From Phytophthora sp. 'mugwort' (Eukaryota; Oomycota; Peronosporomycetes; Peronosporales; Peronosporaceae), in the NCBI GenBank assembly GCA_033558025.1, contig JAUCEF010000004.1, forward strand, positions 1,674,001-1,738,000: a DNA stretch of 64,000 bases, given 5' to 3'. The notes beneath the pieces were generated by a model. It was given only the letters and a program-made list of their open reading frames with translations. It had not been told where the DNA came from and did no database searches. This document shows, piece by piece, positions 33,092 through 44,460 of this stretch. The translations under genes and the position numbers were made by a program. The first letter of the stretch is position 1; each line of letters begins with the position of its first letter.

Positions 33092-34516
33092 CTAGTAGAA
33101 GCCAAAGAAGCTCAGGAACTTCTTGGAGAACTCCACGCCAAGGAAGCAGGCTGCATTGGCCGGGAACGCGCGAGCCATGGCAGGTCCCACGCCATTGAAA
33201 AGTGCACCAGGGCCCTCTTGCTTCATGAGCACCTGAAAGCAATGCACAATGCCGCGGTATGTGCCCTCTGGGGCGGTCTGGATGCGCGACTTGATCACAT
33301 CGGGCGGGATGGCGATGACCCAGTTGATGATACCCGCAAAACCGCCAGCCACGAACACGCGGAAAGCGTTCAGGTCCGACGGGTCCTTGCCCTTAGGCGT
33401 TAGACCGCGCTTAATTGCCTCGAATCCACCGAAGTATCCAACAGAGCTGAAGAGGGCAACAATAATAGCACGAGTATAAACATATCGCGTAAGTTAGTGG
33501 CGGCTCCTCACAGTAGTGGAAGGCATCTATAGAGCACTTACCCTGGGACATCGCGCAGCAAAGTAGCTTCCCAGCCGCGGAAGATACTCGACAGACCGCC
33601 CGTGCGGTACAACTTCTTAGCGCAGTCAATCATGCCGTCGTATAGCTTCGGCTCACCGCGCTCCACAGCCTGTGCCTGGATCTGGAGCAAGCACTTGATG
33701 CGCTCGCCAGGAGCCATGACCACAGTGGCCGGGATGGCCGAGAAACCACCGGCGAACATGATCTGCCCCATGGAAAGCGGTGCCGTGGGCGACTGGCCCG
33801 ACGTCTTGATCTGTAGGTGGTTTGGAACACGTTGCAAAGAGATTAGAATACACAGCTAGGCTGCAACAACGAAGGAAAGCCCGCGGGAGGGGTCGTACTC
33901 ACCGCAATGAGCTTGCCCATGTCGTATCCCCAGAAGCACGTGGCGAATATGGGGGTGACACCCACCAGCGGCGCTGACATGCCGCGGTACAGGCCGCGGA
34001 ACTGCGTAAATCAATGATTCGCAACGATCCAACAGCAAGTTAGCATCTTCCTACACTACTTCTGGAGCAGAAAGAAGGCACTGAGAGGACGTACCCCGTC
34101 CTTGGCGACCATCTTGCGGGCGCAGTCGATGGCGCTGGAGTACATGGGCGACTGGCCGGGCAGCGGCTTCGGCTGCGTTTGCATGTTGACCTTGATGAGG
34201 TCCAAGGGATGACCCGTCGCCACGAGGCACACACCTGCATCGAAGAACGCATTACCTCAATTAGCACTCGACCTCAGACATCGAATACTGAAGCGACGTA
34301 TACGACGCCACAGACGTGAGACGTACCGCCGAACCCGCCGGTCACAAAGGACACCAAGCCCGACGTCGCTGCAGACAGAAAAGCAGAGCGGTAAAGCACA
34401 TAGGAGCTCATGAGTCAATCATTTGACGTGGCAAGCGCAAGCAAGCAACGCATCCATCAGAGTTTGACGCCACAGACGTACTACATACGTTTGTTGGTCG
34501 CTGCTTCCTCGCTCAT
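33092..34516 (-). CDS. Mitochondrial carnitine/acylcarnitine-type carrier, six exons
   Basis: Exons 34516-34489, 34368-34327, 34234-34095, 34001-33903, 33810-33542 and 33446-33092 total 933 nt (310 residues), with introns of 120, 92, 93, 92 and 95 bp. Three repeats of the carrier family are present: [15 protein letters not shown] (first PxD/ExxK), an [13 protein letters not shown] block (second), and [14 protein letters not shown] (third). [18 protein letters not shown] and [11 protein letters not shown] are typical of the SLC25A20/CAC branch, which exchanges acylcarnitines for carnitine across the inner membrane for beta-oxidation. The length is normal (about 300). The tiny 28-nt first exon is chosen because it gives [20 protein letters not shown] in frame. 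Confidence 0.88.
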
Positions 34517-36169
34517 GATTGCTATAATACGAAGGAGGTGGTGGGATCAACGGGAGGGTGGGTTCGGGTCCCTTGGAGCAGATCGAGAAGTGTGTCCGGC
34601 GGTGCACGTTCGATTGTGTAGGGGGACCCGCCGTTTACGTGTGCAAGACTTAAGCTGAAGAGGCTAACGTTGCTTCAAGTTGCCACGTTACTTGACTCCA
34701 CTATGGGCTACCACGTTGAAATGCAAGATCGGGCAATGATAATATTTCAGGGGGTAGCAAAACTTGATTTTTGTAGGAGATTTTACAACTTAGTTTAAAT
34801 TATATTAGCTCGCAGGATATTGCGTTTTGATGAGCTATTGCGTTTTACGAGTTGGTCAGCGACTACCGCCACCGGACGTGTACAGTTGGCACCGATCTGC
34901 CGACGATAGACGCCGTCGTGACGCAGGGCGAGCAGATCACTGTGCGCTCCGACCAATACTGAGTACTATATATCGTCCAATACTCAGTATGAACGAGACA
35001 CATGCTAGCCGCTCGCATGACGCGCAAGTTGTTTGCCGTCTGCACCCGTCAAGGCCAGTTCTCGATTTGGTGCTGCCAAAGTCAAGACGCGACCGCAGCG
35101 GCGTGGAGCGTACCTGTACGACGTGGTCAGCTCTGCTGCCTGGATTGCACCCATGAATAATAGACAGTATTACCTCGCTTCAGTTACGTGCAGACGTCGC
35201 CTGCGCTCATGCTGCTGAAGTGCTGCGCTGCAGTTGTTGTGTGTGTGTTTCTGGCCATTGGACGCCTGAGCAAGTGCCCAGGGTCACTCGACGGCAGCAT
35301 TGCGGTTTTCAGCACGCTGGTGGCGGAACAAACGGTCACAAGTTCAACCTGCTCCCAGTAGCGCATGCCGCGTTCTGTTCACTGATATGAACGCGCAGGA
35401 AACGCCCTACCGCAGCGTCTCAGAACGCTGCTGGCCAGCCAGAGTGTGTCGCATTTCGAGCGTCGCCCCTGTCCAGTGCCCGCACCAGAGCGCGAGACTG
35501 AATGCCAGCCGGCCGCTTGAGTGGTTCTGGCGCAGGGCAAGCGCGCAGAGACACCCGCAATCTTGCAGGGCCACCAACTCGCGTCCTCGCCGAAGCCAGC
35601 GCTCAATTCGCCGAAAATGAGTCGCTTGTGGAGTGCCGTATTGGCTGTAAAGTGGTTAATTTCGATCAATCATTTGGCGCGGGTCTTGACCCGCAAACTC
35701 GCCACATACCGTTCCGAAAACCGTCGCATACCGCTGAGTTTGACCTGAACTTTGTATGACTGGCATGCGGAGTTTAAAACGTGGAAAGCGGCCTGTTTCT
35801 GGGTGGGCGGCGTTTCGATTCCCAGTGCTCTCACTTCTCTTCTGCCGATGGCTCGATCATTGCCGAATTTGCCGCCTGGGGCGCAAGTGCTTTCTTGGCA
35901 CATTTGCACCTGAGAAAGAAGAAGGGCCTCCAAGGAAGAGACAACTCTTGCATTGGGTTACGCACCTATCTACCAATTGCGTGCAAGCCTTTTCCAACCA
36001 GGCCGCACAGTAAACTGGCCTGTTCTCAACACTCGCGTCTTTCACTCGCTACAAAGTTTCCTTGTTGTAGCGCAGCTTCCCTGTTTGTACCCGGGCATTT
36101 CGCCGAGCAGTGCCAGGGTCGTGAGTCACCACGCCAACCCACCACACGCTGCCGCGGCCTGGCCACGTT
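34517..36169. other. Intergenic interval, no supported gene
   Basis: 1.65 kb between the carrier and the next gene. A 10-bp inverted repeat (ATACTGAGTA / TACTCAGTAT) at about 34956-34990 and long open but motif-free frames on both strands around 35400-36050 were seen; these look like GC-rich non-coding or decayed repeat sequence. Confidence 0.4.
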
Positions 36170-36754
36170 ATGGAAGTGCAGGTAGACACCATGCCAATCA
36201 ACCAGAGTTCCAAGAAGCGCAAGAGCCTCTTCAGTGCCGCGCCCTCCATCGTGCCGCGCGTGCCGGCTTGCGGACCCATGCGCTCGCCCATGACAACGCC
36301 GCTAATCGCGTCCCCGGCGGGCGACTCAGCAGCAGAAGGCGCTAACCTGTCGGCAGCGTTGATGGCGTTAAAGGTGTCGCTCAAGCGTGACCTGGAGAGC
36401 TTCGCACCGCCTACACCCGCCGTGTCGCCTGTCCATGGTCGCGGGCCGACAAAACGCGCCCGCTTCGACTTCGAATCCATCGAGGAGGAGACGGAAGCAG
36501 ACGCCAAGGAGCAGCTTAGAGTCCAGGCGTCCGCAGGAGCTACGCCCAAGACCGTGAACGCATTTCTGGCTGTCAGCAGCCGCATCAAGTTTGAGCTGGA
36601 GAAGCGTCGCCGCCGCGACCGGGAACGCGCACAGATGCCCCGCAGAAGGAAACAACTGAACTACTTCGCAATTGTTGGGGCCTTCCAGCGCGCAGCGCAC
36701 GAGCGCGAAGTCGCGGTTCAGCTCGAGTGTATCGTAGAGGCGTCGACGGATTAA
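36170..36754 (+). CDS. Hypothetical basic nuclear-type protein
   Basis: 194 residues (or 187 if the second ATG at 36191 is used), single exon. Features: KKRKSLFSAAP near the start and KRARFDFESIEEE near residue 105 as possible nuclear localisation signals, a Pro/Ser-rich disordered middle, then a very basic helix with ELEKRRRRDRERAQMPRRRK and a C-terminal amphipathic helix (FAIVGAFQRAAHEREVAVQL). No family recognised. Codon use and length support a real gene; no splice signals needed. Confidence 0.55.
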   Translation: MEVQVDTMPINQSSKKRKSLFSAAPSIVPRVPACGPMRSPMTTPLIASPAGDSAAEGANLSAALMALKVSLKRDLESFAPPTPAVSPVHGRGPTKRARFDFESIEEETEADAKEQLRVQASAGATPKTVNAFLAVSSRIKFELEKRRRRDRERAQMPRRRKQLNYFAIVGAFQRAAHEREVAVQLECIVEASTD

Positions 36755-37510
36755 AACATCACCCAGCACCAACCAGCAGCTGGTCGTCCTACCGACCGGT
36801 CGTAGACGTCTGTCACTCCTGCCGGGCACCACTCCGTGGCCTCAAGCATTTTGAGCTATCTATTCGAGCCACAAAGTCTTGTTCAAATAACTATCGTATT
36901 AATACAGAGAAACATAACATTCACTCGCCTTCGTTCCACCCAAAATTGTTGCATGTGCAGTCGTCATCGATAAATCAACCGACTACGTTCAGGTCAACGA
37001 CCGGTAGCACCGAATGCACATGTCGCCACAATGTCCACACACCTCAGAGTAATGCTCGCCACCTGGCCACTCTATTACCACTCGCTAGCATGGCGCGACT
37101 CACGGAACTATCGGCCGCATGCTGCGGCCAGGCGATACGTGCCGTCGACACTGCTCCCACCTGACAAATTTCCCCCGCCACCCGACGATCATAGTAGCAG
37201 ACACGAAACGCTCGACCGCGAGATGAGAAGAAGCACCAAGCGGTGACGAGTGAGTTGGGTAAAAGAACTAGCCAGCGCCAGAATGCTTCACTGTGTGATT
37301 GAGCCGGCCCCGTGCCACTCAAGTCGAACACCACCTTCCCAATTAGCGTAGCGCTGTACACCACTTTACTGAAGTAAAACACCTCGTACGACCTGCTCTT
37401 TTGCCCGAGGTTTTTCTTGTCCAAACGCTAAAGTGCGTGTTCAAGTGTGGCCGCTGACCAGCCATCTCGTCTTGATCAGTCTCAGGTTCGCAATACTCCT
37501 CCCGAAGACC
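36755..37510. other. Intergenic and 5' region of the SAICAR synthetase gene
   Basis: About 750 bp with no supported gene. The open frame continues 78 bp upstream of the chosen ATG at 37511 from a GTG, which is treated as leader. Confidence 0.5.
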
Positions 37511-38539
37511 ATGAGCGCCGCCGTCGCTGAAGCCGAGAAGCGCACGCAGACATATCTAACTAAGATCGAGAATGGCCAGACGTTGACGGCCACGTCGTTG
37601 GACGCGCTCAGCAAGGAACTACCGGCCTTCAAGCAGATCACGGGCAAGGTGCGCGACGTGTACGTGTTCGACAAGAGCGTGCTGCTCGTGTCCACGGACC
37701 GCCAGTCGGCCTTCGACCGCGCGCTCGCCTCGGTGCCTTTCAAGAGCCGCGTGCTGACGCTCACCAGCGTCTGGTGGTTTAACCAAACCAAGCACATCGT
37801 GGCCAACCACCTGCTGGGCGTGCCACACCCATCGGCCATGCTTTGCAAGAAATGCACAGTCTTCCCCGTGGAGTTTGTGGTTCGCGGCTACATTACGGGC
37901 TCTACTAGTACCAGTATGTGGACCAACTACAAGAATGGTAGCCGCGACTTCTGTGGCCATAAGCTCGAGGATGGCTACAAGCAGCACCAGAAGCTGCCAC
38001 AGAACCTGGTCACGCCAACAACCAAGGACGACGAACACGACGAGCTCATCTCCGGCTTGGAGATTGTACGTAGCGGACGCATGACGCAGGATCAATGGGA
38101 CTACTGCGAAAAGAAGACGCTGGAGCTGTTCGTTTTCGGCCAGGAGCAGGCCGCCAAGCGCGGCCTCATTCTTGTCGACACCAAATACGAGTTCGGCTTG
38201 GATGAAGCGACAGGAGAGATTCTCCTCATTGATGAGATCCACACGCCCGATTCGAGCCGCTACTGGCTGGCGGACTCATATGAGCAGCGCATGGCCGAGG
38301 GCAAGTCACCAGAGAACATCGACAAGGAGTTCCTCCGTCTGTGGTTTAAGGAACACTGCGACCCTTACAACGACGAGGTGCTGCCGGAAGCTCCCAAGAA
38401 GTTGGTATGCGAGCTCTCGCGCCGCTACATCCTGCTTTACGAGCTCATTACCGGCTCGGAGTTTGTGTTCCCTGCTGTCGACAGCAAGCCTGAGGAAGAG
38501 CTTGTTAAGGGTGTCCGCAACGCGCTGCTGTCCAAGTAG
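37511..38539 (+). CDS. Phosphoribosylaminoimidazole-succinocarboxamide (SAICAR) synthetase
   Basis: Monofunctional enzyme of 342 residues, intronless, starting MSAAVAEAEKRTQTYLTKIE. It ligates aspartate to CAIR with ATP, step 7 or 8 of purine synthesis, in the cytosol. Seen: GKVRDVYVFDKSVLLVSTDR near the ATP-binding start, signature 1 as VEFVVRGYITGSTSTSMW, signature 2 as LVDTKYEFGLDEATG followed by LIDEIHTPDSSRYW. The fungal-type long form with an N-terminal helix and C-terminal region (LSRRYILLYELITG) fits yeast ADE1-like proteins rather than the animal fusion with AIR carboxylase. The start is the first ATG; it matches family length. Confidence 0.96.
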   Translation: MSAAVAEAEKRTQTYLTKIENGQTLTATSLDALSKELPAFKQITGKVRDVYVFDKSVLLVSTDRQSAFDRALASVPFKSRVLTLTSVWWFNQTKHIVANHLLGVPHPSAMLCKKCTVFPVEFVVRGYITGSTSTSMWTNYKNGSRDFCGHKLEDGYKQHQKLPQNLVTPTTKDDEHDELISGLEIVRSGRMTQDQWDYCEKKTLELFVFGQEQAAKRGLILVDTKYEFGLDEATGEILLIDEIHTPDSSRYWLADSYEQRMAEGKSPENIDKEFLRLWFKEHCDPYNDEVLPEAPKKLVCELSRRYILLYELITGSEFVFPAVDSKPEEELVKGVRNALLSK

Positions 38540-38628
38540 ACTGCTGTCCTCGCTTCGGTGTAGCAAGACGAGTTCTGGTGGTCTCTCTGTAGATCAAATA
38601 CATATGCACGCTTACCAATGTTGATGCA

Positions 38629-40002
38629 TTAGTTTTTAGGTGGTAGCGATGGAGGCCCTCGTGCCTCTTTCCTGCCAGTGGACGATGATATGCTAGACCC
38701 TGTAACTTCGCGGCTAGATAACGGCGGCCCAGCTGGAGCTGGTACTGGGGTCACACATGCAGTCGTAGTCGAAGCAGGCGCTCCTTCGGAGCCAACTGGT
38801 AGCACTGATGCTTTCGACCGCTGCCCTAAAAGTCTCACTGATGGAGTAGACGTGCTTGATTCGTGTTGTGCTGTGAGCTTCTTTGTGCATATGAGAGGCA
38901 CATTGTGCTCCTGGAAAAACTTCGCTGCTTCACTCGTACTAGGACTCACTATCCAGCGGGCTTTGATGTTGCGAGCCTTCTGACTTCGATGGATAAACCG
39001 CAACATGCTAGCCGCGGCGCGCATCCGCCGTAGAGGGCCGAGTTTGTGCATTTCGCGGGTCGCTAATTTGACCACCCCACTTATTGTGATAATCGCGCCA
39101 AGCGAAAACATTGCGAGCGCCAATGGCTTCATTCGCGCAAATTCTTTAAAGTAAATGCCACCGCCAAAGATGGACACCGAAATGAAGAAGCACTGGAAAA
39201 CAGGGACGACAAACACAGCGTCGAATTTCTGGAGACCGTGAGCGAGCCAGTGGATCTGCATGAAGACGCACGCGAGCATGCTGAACGTGATAGCATAGGC
39301 GCCGAAGTTGACGAACTGGATGTCGCCTTCAAGTGTTGTCTTTACGAGCTCCGCCGTCGACTTCGCGAAAAGCACTGACTGGGCCCCAAAGATGCCCGAT
39401 AACGCGGGATAACTCACTGGATGCAGCTTAGCGAAGCGCTTGTACTCCGACGAGCTTCTTCCTTTTTCCTTGTGTACGCGCTCCATCTTGCGTACCAGTA
39501 TGAAGAGCACAATGCACGAGATCCCCATCAGTGCGGCGTACATTGCGAAGAGAGGTTCATGGTAGAGTGCCACGAGCTCGTCCACTGTGTAGCACGCAGT
39601 CTCCTTTTCGGCGAAAATGGCGACCACAACGATGCCTAGCAGTACCAGCGCAGTCCCGATAGCGTCAGACTTGGTAAACTTTTCCTTAAGGAATAGCGAC
39701 GCAAAAACTACATTGGCCACCATAGTTGACCCGCCAATAGGTGTAGCTAGGGACTGAGGTAGGAAACCCAGTGCCACAAAGTCGAGAATGCTCCCACCGA
39801 CGACGAGCAGCAACCCAATCACCCAAAGTGGCTGACGGAAGTAGCCACGCTTGTCGCCAACGCTGCGGCCCTTGGATTCACGCATGAAAGAGAACTTTTG
39901 CAGGTTCACGCCAATGTTGGTGCAAACGGAGCCAACGATAGTCAGGACCACACCCACGTACCAGAGCCCATTGGCCTTGTCTTTATGTCCGCCACAGCTC
40001 AT
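38629..40002 (-). CDS. NIPA-type magnesium transporter
   Basis: 457 residues, single exon. An N-terminal MSCGGHKDKANGLWYVGVVL leads into about nine membrane helices in the DMT superfamily pattern. NIPA hallmarks seen: TNIGVNLQKFSFM, GGSILDFVALGFLPQSLATPIG, STMVANVVFASLFLKEKFTK, and GIFGAQSVLFAKSTAELVK with a later CVFMQIHWLAHGLQKFDAVF. NIPA proteins transport Mg2+ and related divalent cations at the plasma membrane or endosomes. The last 120 residues are cytosolic, Ser/Pro-rich and unusual. No introns and no breaks. Confidence 0.9.
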   Translation of the reverse strand: MSCGGHKDKANGLWYVGVVLTIVGSVCTNIGVNLQKFSFMRESKGRSVGDKRGYFRQPLWVIGLLLVVGGSILDFVALGFLPQSLATPIGGSTMVANVVFASLFLKEKFTKSDAIGTALVLLGIVVVAIFAEKETACYTVDELVALYHEPLFAMYAALMGISCIVLFILVRKMERVHKEKGRSSSEYKRFAKLHPVSYPALSGIFGAQSVLFAKSTAELVKTTLEGDIQFVNFGAYAITFSMLACVFMQIHWLAHGLQKFDAVFVVPVFQCFFISVSIFGGGIYFKEFARMKPLALAMFSLGAIITISGVVKLATREMHKLGPLRRMRAAASMLRFIHRSQKARNIKARWIVSPSTSEAAKFFQEHNVPLICTKKLTAQHESSTSTPSVRLLGQRSKASVLPVGSEGAPASTTTACVTPVPAPAGPPLSSREVTGSSISSSTGRKEARGPPSLPPKN

Positions 40003-40666
40003 GCCTTAGGTGTCGGCAATTTGAATTGAAAGCGATCGATCCGGTTCGGGGCCTCTCGATATGCTGCGAGTATTAGTTGTTTGTTGCTGGCCCTACGCTG
40101 CATTTAGCTTCTTTATATTTATATAACGCTGCCCAGTATGCATGTCATCCAGCAATAATAGCATTGGTCGGAACATGTGGAAGAGTCAATTCTAGTACTT
40201 GCTTTTTGTATGATTCAAGTTGAAGTGGGTGTAGCCATCTTGATAGGTGGCAGCTACGGTCTCACCCTTGTGGTAACCTCTCGTTGTTATGACCAAATTT
40301 GAGCCAGACCCGCTGAAGTAACGCGAAACTTTGACACGAGAACAAAACACATTTTTTCGCCGGAAAACTTAAGAATCAGTGTGGCTGAAAGCCTGCTGGC
40401 ATTCACTCAGCGGCTTTTGCCACTCATTTTTGTCCGGTTGTTCGCCAAGGTTGATGAGGAATCCTCAGCGTCACCCATTGCGTGTCACTGTGTGCTACAG
40501 CACCAAGCAGCACTAATGTTCTAGATTTCCCCGCCTTGCTTGGGCTCAGCGGCACTGCATTTTTACTTACTGGCAATGAATTATCTTGCTACCTGCAAAC
40601 TCACTCCTAAGGGGGTAACTATACGCTACACTATGACATCCATCTTTCCACTACATGTGCCTCGAC
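40003..40666. other. Intergenic interval between NIPA and RWP-RK genes
   Basis: Contains the NIPA promoter and the RWP-RK 3' flank; both genes point left. No further feature recognised. Confidence 0.5.
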
Positions 40667-41578
40667 TCAACACAGAATGGATTGGAGCGACATGGGCACG
40701 CTGGCTCGGCGAGTATTAAGATGCTGCTCGGACGGCCCGGGTAGGACGCCCTCGGCCGTCCAATCCTGCTGCACGGGCGGTACGACCATGGGCGAAGCAG
40801 CAGTCCCACTCGCGGCCTCCTCGTCATCGGATAAGGCGGTTCGCGCCGCTTTCTTGCGGTTCTTGGCGCGGTTGCCGCGCTTTACCATCTCCTCCGTCGC
40901 GGGGGAGGCCAACCGTCCAGCCGAGATGCCTTTGGCAGCCGTGTTGGGGTCCTGCATGATGCACTCGAGCGTGTACTCGAAAGCCGCGATCTTCTTGGCG
41001 ATGTACTCTTTGTTGGTGCCCTTGGCCACACTCAGCGACTCGCGCAACATGTCGATGCTCTTCTGCAGACTGCGGATTTGTCGATGCGGCCAACGCTGGA
41101 TGCCATGACGCCGGCAGATCTTCTTGAGCAGCGTGGCGCAGATGCCGAACTTGCGCGCGACAGCGGCGATGGGCATAGTGAAGCACTCCCTCAGGTCTTC
41201 AAGCTGCACCACCGGGCCGTAGCGTTTGCTGCTGCCTCGGGGCGTGACTGTCATGGCCCGTGACGGCGACGGTGTTGGTACTGTAGAGGGGGTCGCGGGG
41301 TGGAGCGGCAGCTGATAGGCCATGGGACTTACGGAGCAAAACGCGTCAAAATTGAAGACGTCGGCGGGGCTGTCGGCGCCAGAGGAGAACGCAGAGGGCT
41401 GCGATACCTCCACAGACAGGCCAGCCATCTTGCTGCGGTAGCTGGGCTGCTGCGGCGGCGGCTCGAGCTTAACGGATGCGGCCTCCATGCGCGCGGGGTG
41501 GTCCCGCTTGAGTGACATGAGGATCTCGCCCATGAGCATGTCGTCGACACTAAGGGAGGAAAGGGCAATCGTGGCCAT
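40667..41578 (-). CDS. RWP-RK domain transcription factor
   Basis: 303 residues, single exon. The RWP-RK domain lies at about 122-170: LEDLRECFTMPIAAVARKFG, then CATLLKKICRRHGIQRWPHRQIRSL. The signature is RWPHRQ rather than RWPxRK, a substitution at the lysine, as in several protist members. A coiled helix follows (LQKSIDMLRESLSVAKG, YIAKKIAAFEYTLE), then disordered basic and Gln/Pro-rich tail. In plants such factors control nitrogen responses and gamete fate; in oomycetes their roles are mostly unknown. The N-terminal 110 residues are Pro/Ser-rich with no motif. Confidence 0.9.
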   Translation of the reverse strand: MATIALSSLSVDDMLMGEILMSLKRDHPARMEAASVKLEPPPQQPSYRSKMAGLSVEVSQPSAFSSGADSPADVFNFDAFCSVSPMAYQLPLHPATPSTVPTPSPSRAMTVTPRGSSKRYGPVVQLEDLRECFTMPIAAVARKFGICATLLKKICRRHGIQRWPHRQIRSLQKSIDMLRESLSVAKGTNKEYIAKKIAAFEYTLECIMQDPNTAAKGISAGRLASPATEEMVKRGNRAKNRKKAARTALSDDEEAASGTAASPMVVPPVQQDWTAEGVLPGPSEQHLNTRRASVPMSLQSILC

Positions 41579-42900
41579 TGCTGCTGTTAGTTGCGGTGGT
41601 CAATTGATGCGCGACGCGGCAGATAGTGTTATGACCGCCGTTGGCGCGTGGCCATTGTGGCGACAGGTGGGCGGGAATCGGGTGGCTTCCATTTTTGTCA
41701 GTTTGACTGCGTTTCAGTATGTAGCGGGAGCAGACGCTAAACTTCAAAAACCTCCGGAACTTTGTACGGGACCCGCTATACGTCGTTCGGATCAGACCAA
41801 TACAAAACGCGGGTCAATTAACCTGCCATATTCGATTGCGAAAGGTTGAATCACCGCCGCATCCCTTCGCCGGGCTTGCAGCGACCTTCGCGGGACCGTC
41901 CTGCGACAGCGCACCCCTTCGGACACGCGGCGAGATCTTTACGCAGCCGCACGCGCAGAGCCTCGACAGCGATGGCGCGCGGCACAGCGAGCGCTGACCT
42001 AACACTTTCTCCTAATACTATCCCCCGTGCATGACACTATCCTTCCGCTCGTCGAATCGCCGGATGGCGGCGATATCCGCGGGTTCCGATGTAACGAGGA
42101 CGGGTCGGATCGGTCTCCGATGAGACAGCCACCCGCTGGCCGCCACTCGATTGACGCCACATACCAATATGATATCATGCCGAGTTTGAGAGGGCCTACG
42201 CTTTGACCAATCGAAATACGTCTAGGATTGCGTTTCAGCTGAATACTGGTCGCGTCAATCGTGCAACTTCAACGCGTCAACTGTTGCAAGCGAAAGTGAG
42301 GTAGGCCAGCCAAATACACACCATGATACGACTGAACAGCGCGGTGCGTGAAAGATGATGCACCGTGCTTCATAGGTATGCTAGGCCTAGCTGCACTGTA
42401 AAAGATCTCCGAACGAAATGCTGAAATCTACAGTCACCAACCGTAGAAACTGGTAGACGCACAATTTTACATGCTGCGAATTTATTTTTCTTTTCGTCGA
42501 TATCGAATTGAAAGTGACTTTTGACATCGCCTAACGTGAGTTCATAAAACAATGCTCTCACCCAACCTCCACTGACTATTGTGTCCATTTTAGGGTCCTA
42601 CGTAGGAGGAGGGTACGAAAGCACTCTATCTGACTTGGTACTGTACCTATGTCTTACCCCTACCCTCGTCTGACACATAGACCTGACCTGGCATGTAGTA
42701 GCTCTTCCGGAAGTCCGAATGACCGATGAATTGTGGCCCTTCGGCCCTAAATTCGTTAAAAGGTGGTACTTAATCCAAATCGGAGCCCATTCGTAGGACT
42801 TGCTTCCCCAGCAGTCATTGGACGGAAAAAGGCAAATGCACTTAATTCTGTACCAGGGGCTCCACAAATCATACCTTTAACCCTATGCACTTGCGAAGGA
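41579..42900. other. Upstream interval of the RWP-RK gene
   Basis: No supported gene in 1.3 kb. It holds the RWP-RK promoter and then sequence without coding features up to the subterminal repeats of the Mutator-like element. Confidence 0.45.
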
Positions 42901-43294
42901 CCTACCTTTTGAGGTCAGATTGACCATAAGTCGGGAAAGTGGAAAGGAGAAAAGCACAGACAGAATTGGGAAACGCACAGATGCCAATCGGGAAAATGCA
43001 CAGATTAGAGCCCAGTATGTCGCACAAGGGCTTCACCAATGGCAGGCCAGAGGCTGGACCAATAGCGGGCCAGAAGCTCGACGTGTCACTCAGGCCGTAG
43101 GAGTGCATGATCCGATCATTTCTGGACTTCGTTGTGGTGGTGGGCTTCGTGACGCAGCAGGCTTAGTGTGGCGCAGCAGGCTTTGAGTGGTCGGTGGGCT
43201 TCGCAGTGTTGGTGGGCTTTAGCAGTCGGTGGGCTTCGTGGCGCTGTGGTCATGACGGTACACTGGAGAACTTAGGCATTGCGGTATTTCAATA

Positions 43295-44199
43295 ATGAAT
43301 TGTCTTTCTCGACAAGATCTTGCCGCATTTTGGAACCATGGGTTTGTCGTGCGCAGCAATGGCATCACCGATGCTTTGTGTGCGCAAGCTTTGGACAAGG
43401 TGGAGAATCTCAATTTTTTTGTTTTGAGCCAATATTCCGTAAAGTTTATTCCGAACGACGGATCCATTCAGGTTACTAGCCAACGTCCAACCTATTAAAC
43501 CGGCCATTGAGGAGATGCACGCGATGATTGATGAGATGTTACAGGATGTGAAAGAGGCCTGGCAGTTAGATCGAAGTGGCTGACACGTTATCGAGTCTCT
43601 ACCAGGAGGCGAAGATCAATCGGTGCATCGCGACTTCCCGTCGTTCGAAACAGCGCAGGCCAGACTTCAGCACGGCGTCGTTCAAACTTCTCTTATAGTT
43701 GCCTTGATGGATGACATCTCCCTTCATGTCTACCGCCGATGCTTTGGCACCGATGCGGAGACAGAGGCACGTCAAACACTTCGGTTTATCGCGGGGATGA
43801 GGTCCTATTCAGGGGGGACCTGGCTCATGCAGGCGCTTGGTACCGAACGCGCAGCGTGCGGCTGTGTTTGCTACATGCTTGTTGAGGGAATCGATCAAGC
43901 TCTAGTTCTACTGAAGCGGTTGCATTTAGAACGCGTTTGTGCTGGCGCTGCTCTCGCTACGACGTTCTCCATGAGCGAGCTAAGAATGCATCGTCAAGAA
44001 TGCAGACCCGGCAATTACGACTGACCTTACTGTAGGAGTCGTTATGTTCTCAGCAATTCGATGACACCACGGATTTGAGCGTCCGCCACGTCGGTCGGGT
44101 GCGCTACAGCGTGAGCAGAGTTCCAGTGATAGTGAGAGTAGCAGCGGCATAAACTCGTCTGGCAGCTGGAACGGTACGAGCGAAGAAAGTGACACTTAG
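43295..44199 (+). pseudogene. Fe(II)/2-oxoglutarate dioxygenase-like gene, broken
   Basis: In shifted frames: DLAAFWNHGFVVRSNGITDA (an N-terminal helix like that of phytanoyl-CoA-type dioxygenases), a helical EEMHAMIDEMLQDVKEAW block, SVHRDFPSF with the iron-binding HxD (His codon 43626-43628, Asp 43632-43634), SLIVALMDDISLHVYRRCFG, then GDEVLFRGDLAHAGAWYRTR with a distal His (codon 43826-43828) and the 2-oxoglutarate-binding type Arg in SVRL (43859-43861). A Ser-rich acidic tail follows. Stop codons after 43496 and near 43580 and a frameshift near 43780 inactivate it. Whether the substrate would be nucleic acid, lipid or protein cannot be told. Confidence 0.55.
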
Positions 44200-44295
44200 G
44201 TTTTGCGTGACAATAGCTACGTAATATAGCATTTGGGTCTGCCGTGTTCATTATTGAAGTGCTGGCCTTAGCTGCAGTACATATGGTGAAGGTTA

Positions 44296-44460
44296 ATGAA
44301 AGTGGTGACAGCTGATGTAGCGGTGACAACTGAGGTAGCGGTGACTCGTGTGGAAACGGTGACAACTAAGGACGCGGTGATAGCTAACGAAGCGGTGAGT
44401 CGTGTGGAAGCGGTGACAACTGAGAACGCGGTGACAATTGAGGTAGCAGTTACATACCAC
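44296..44460. repeat. Minisatellite of about 18 bp, GTGACNACTGAGG type
   Basis: About eight imperfect copies of GCGGTGACAACTGAGGTA in a row. Related copies in the opposite orientation lie at about 45695-45785, so the arrays behave as subterminal inverted repeats of the element. Confidence 0.75.

Noticed and set aside
34956..34990. Short 10-bp inverted repeat as terminator or element end
   Set aside because: Too short and not next to a gene end or a second copy.
37433..37510. Extended N-terminus of SAICAR synthetase (26 extra residues)
   Set aside because: Needs a GTG start; the ATG at 37511 gives the normal family length.
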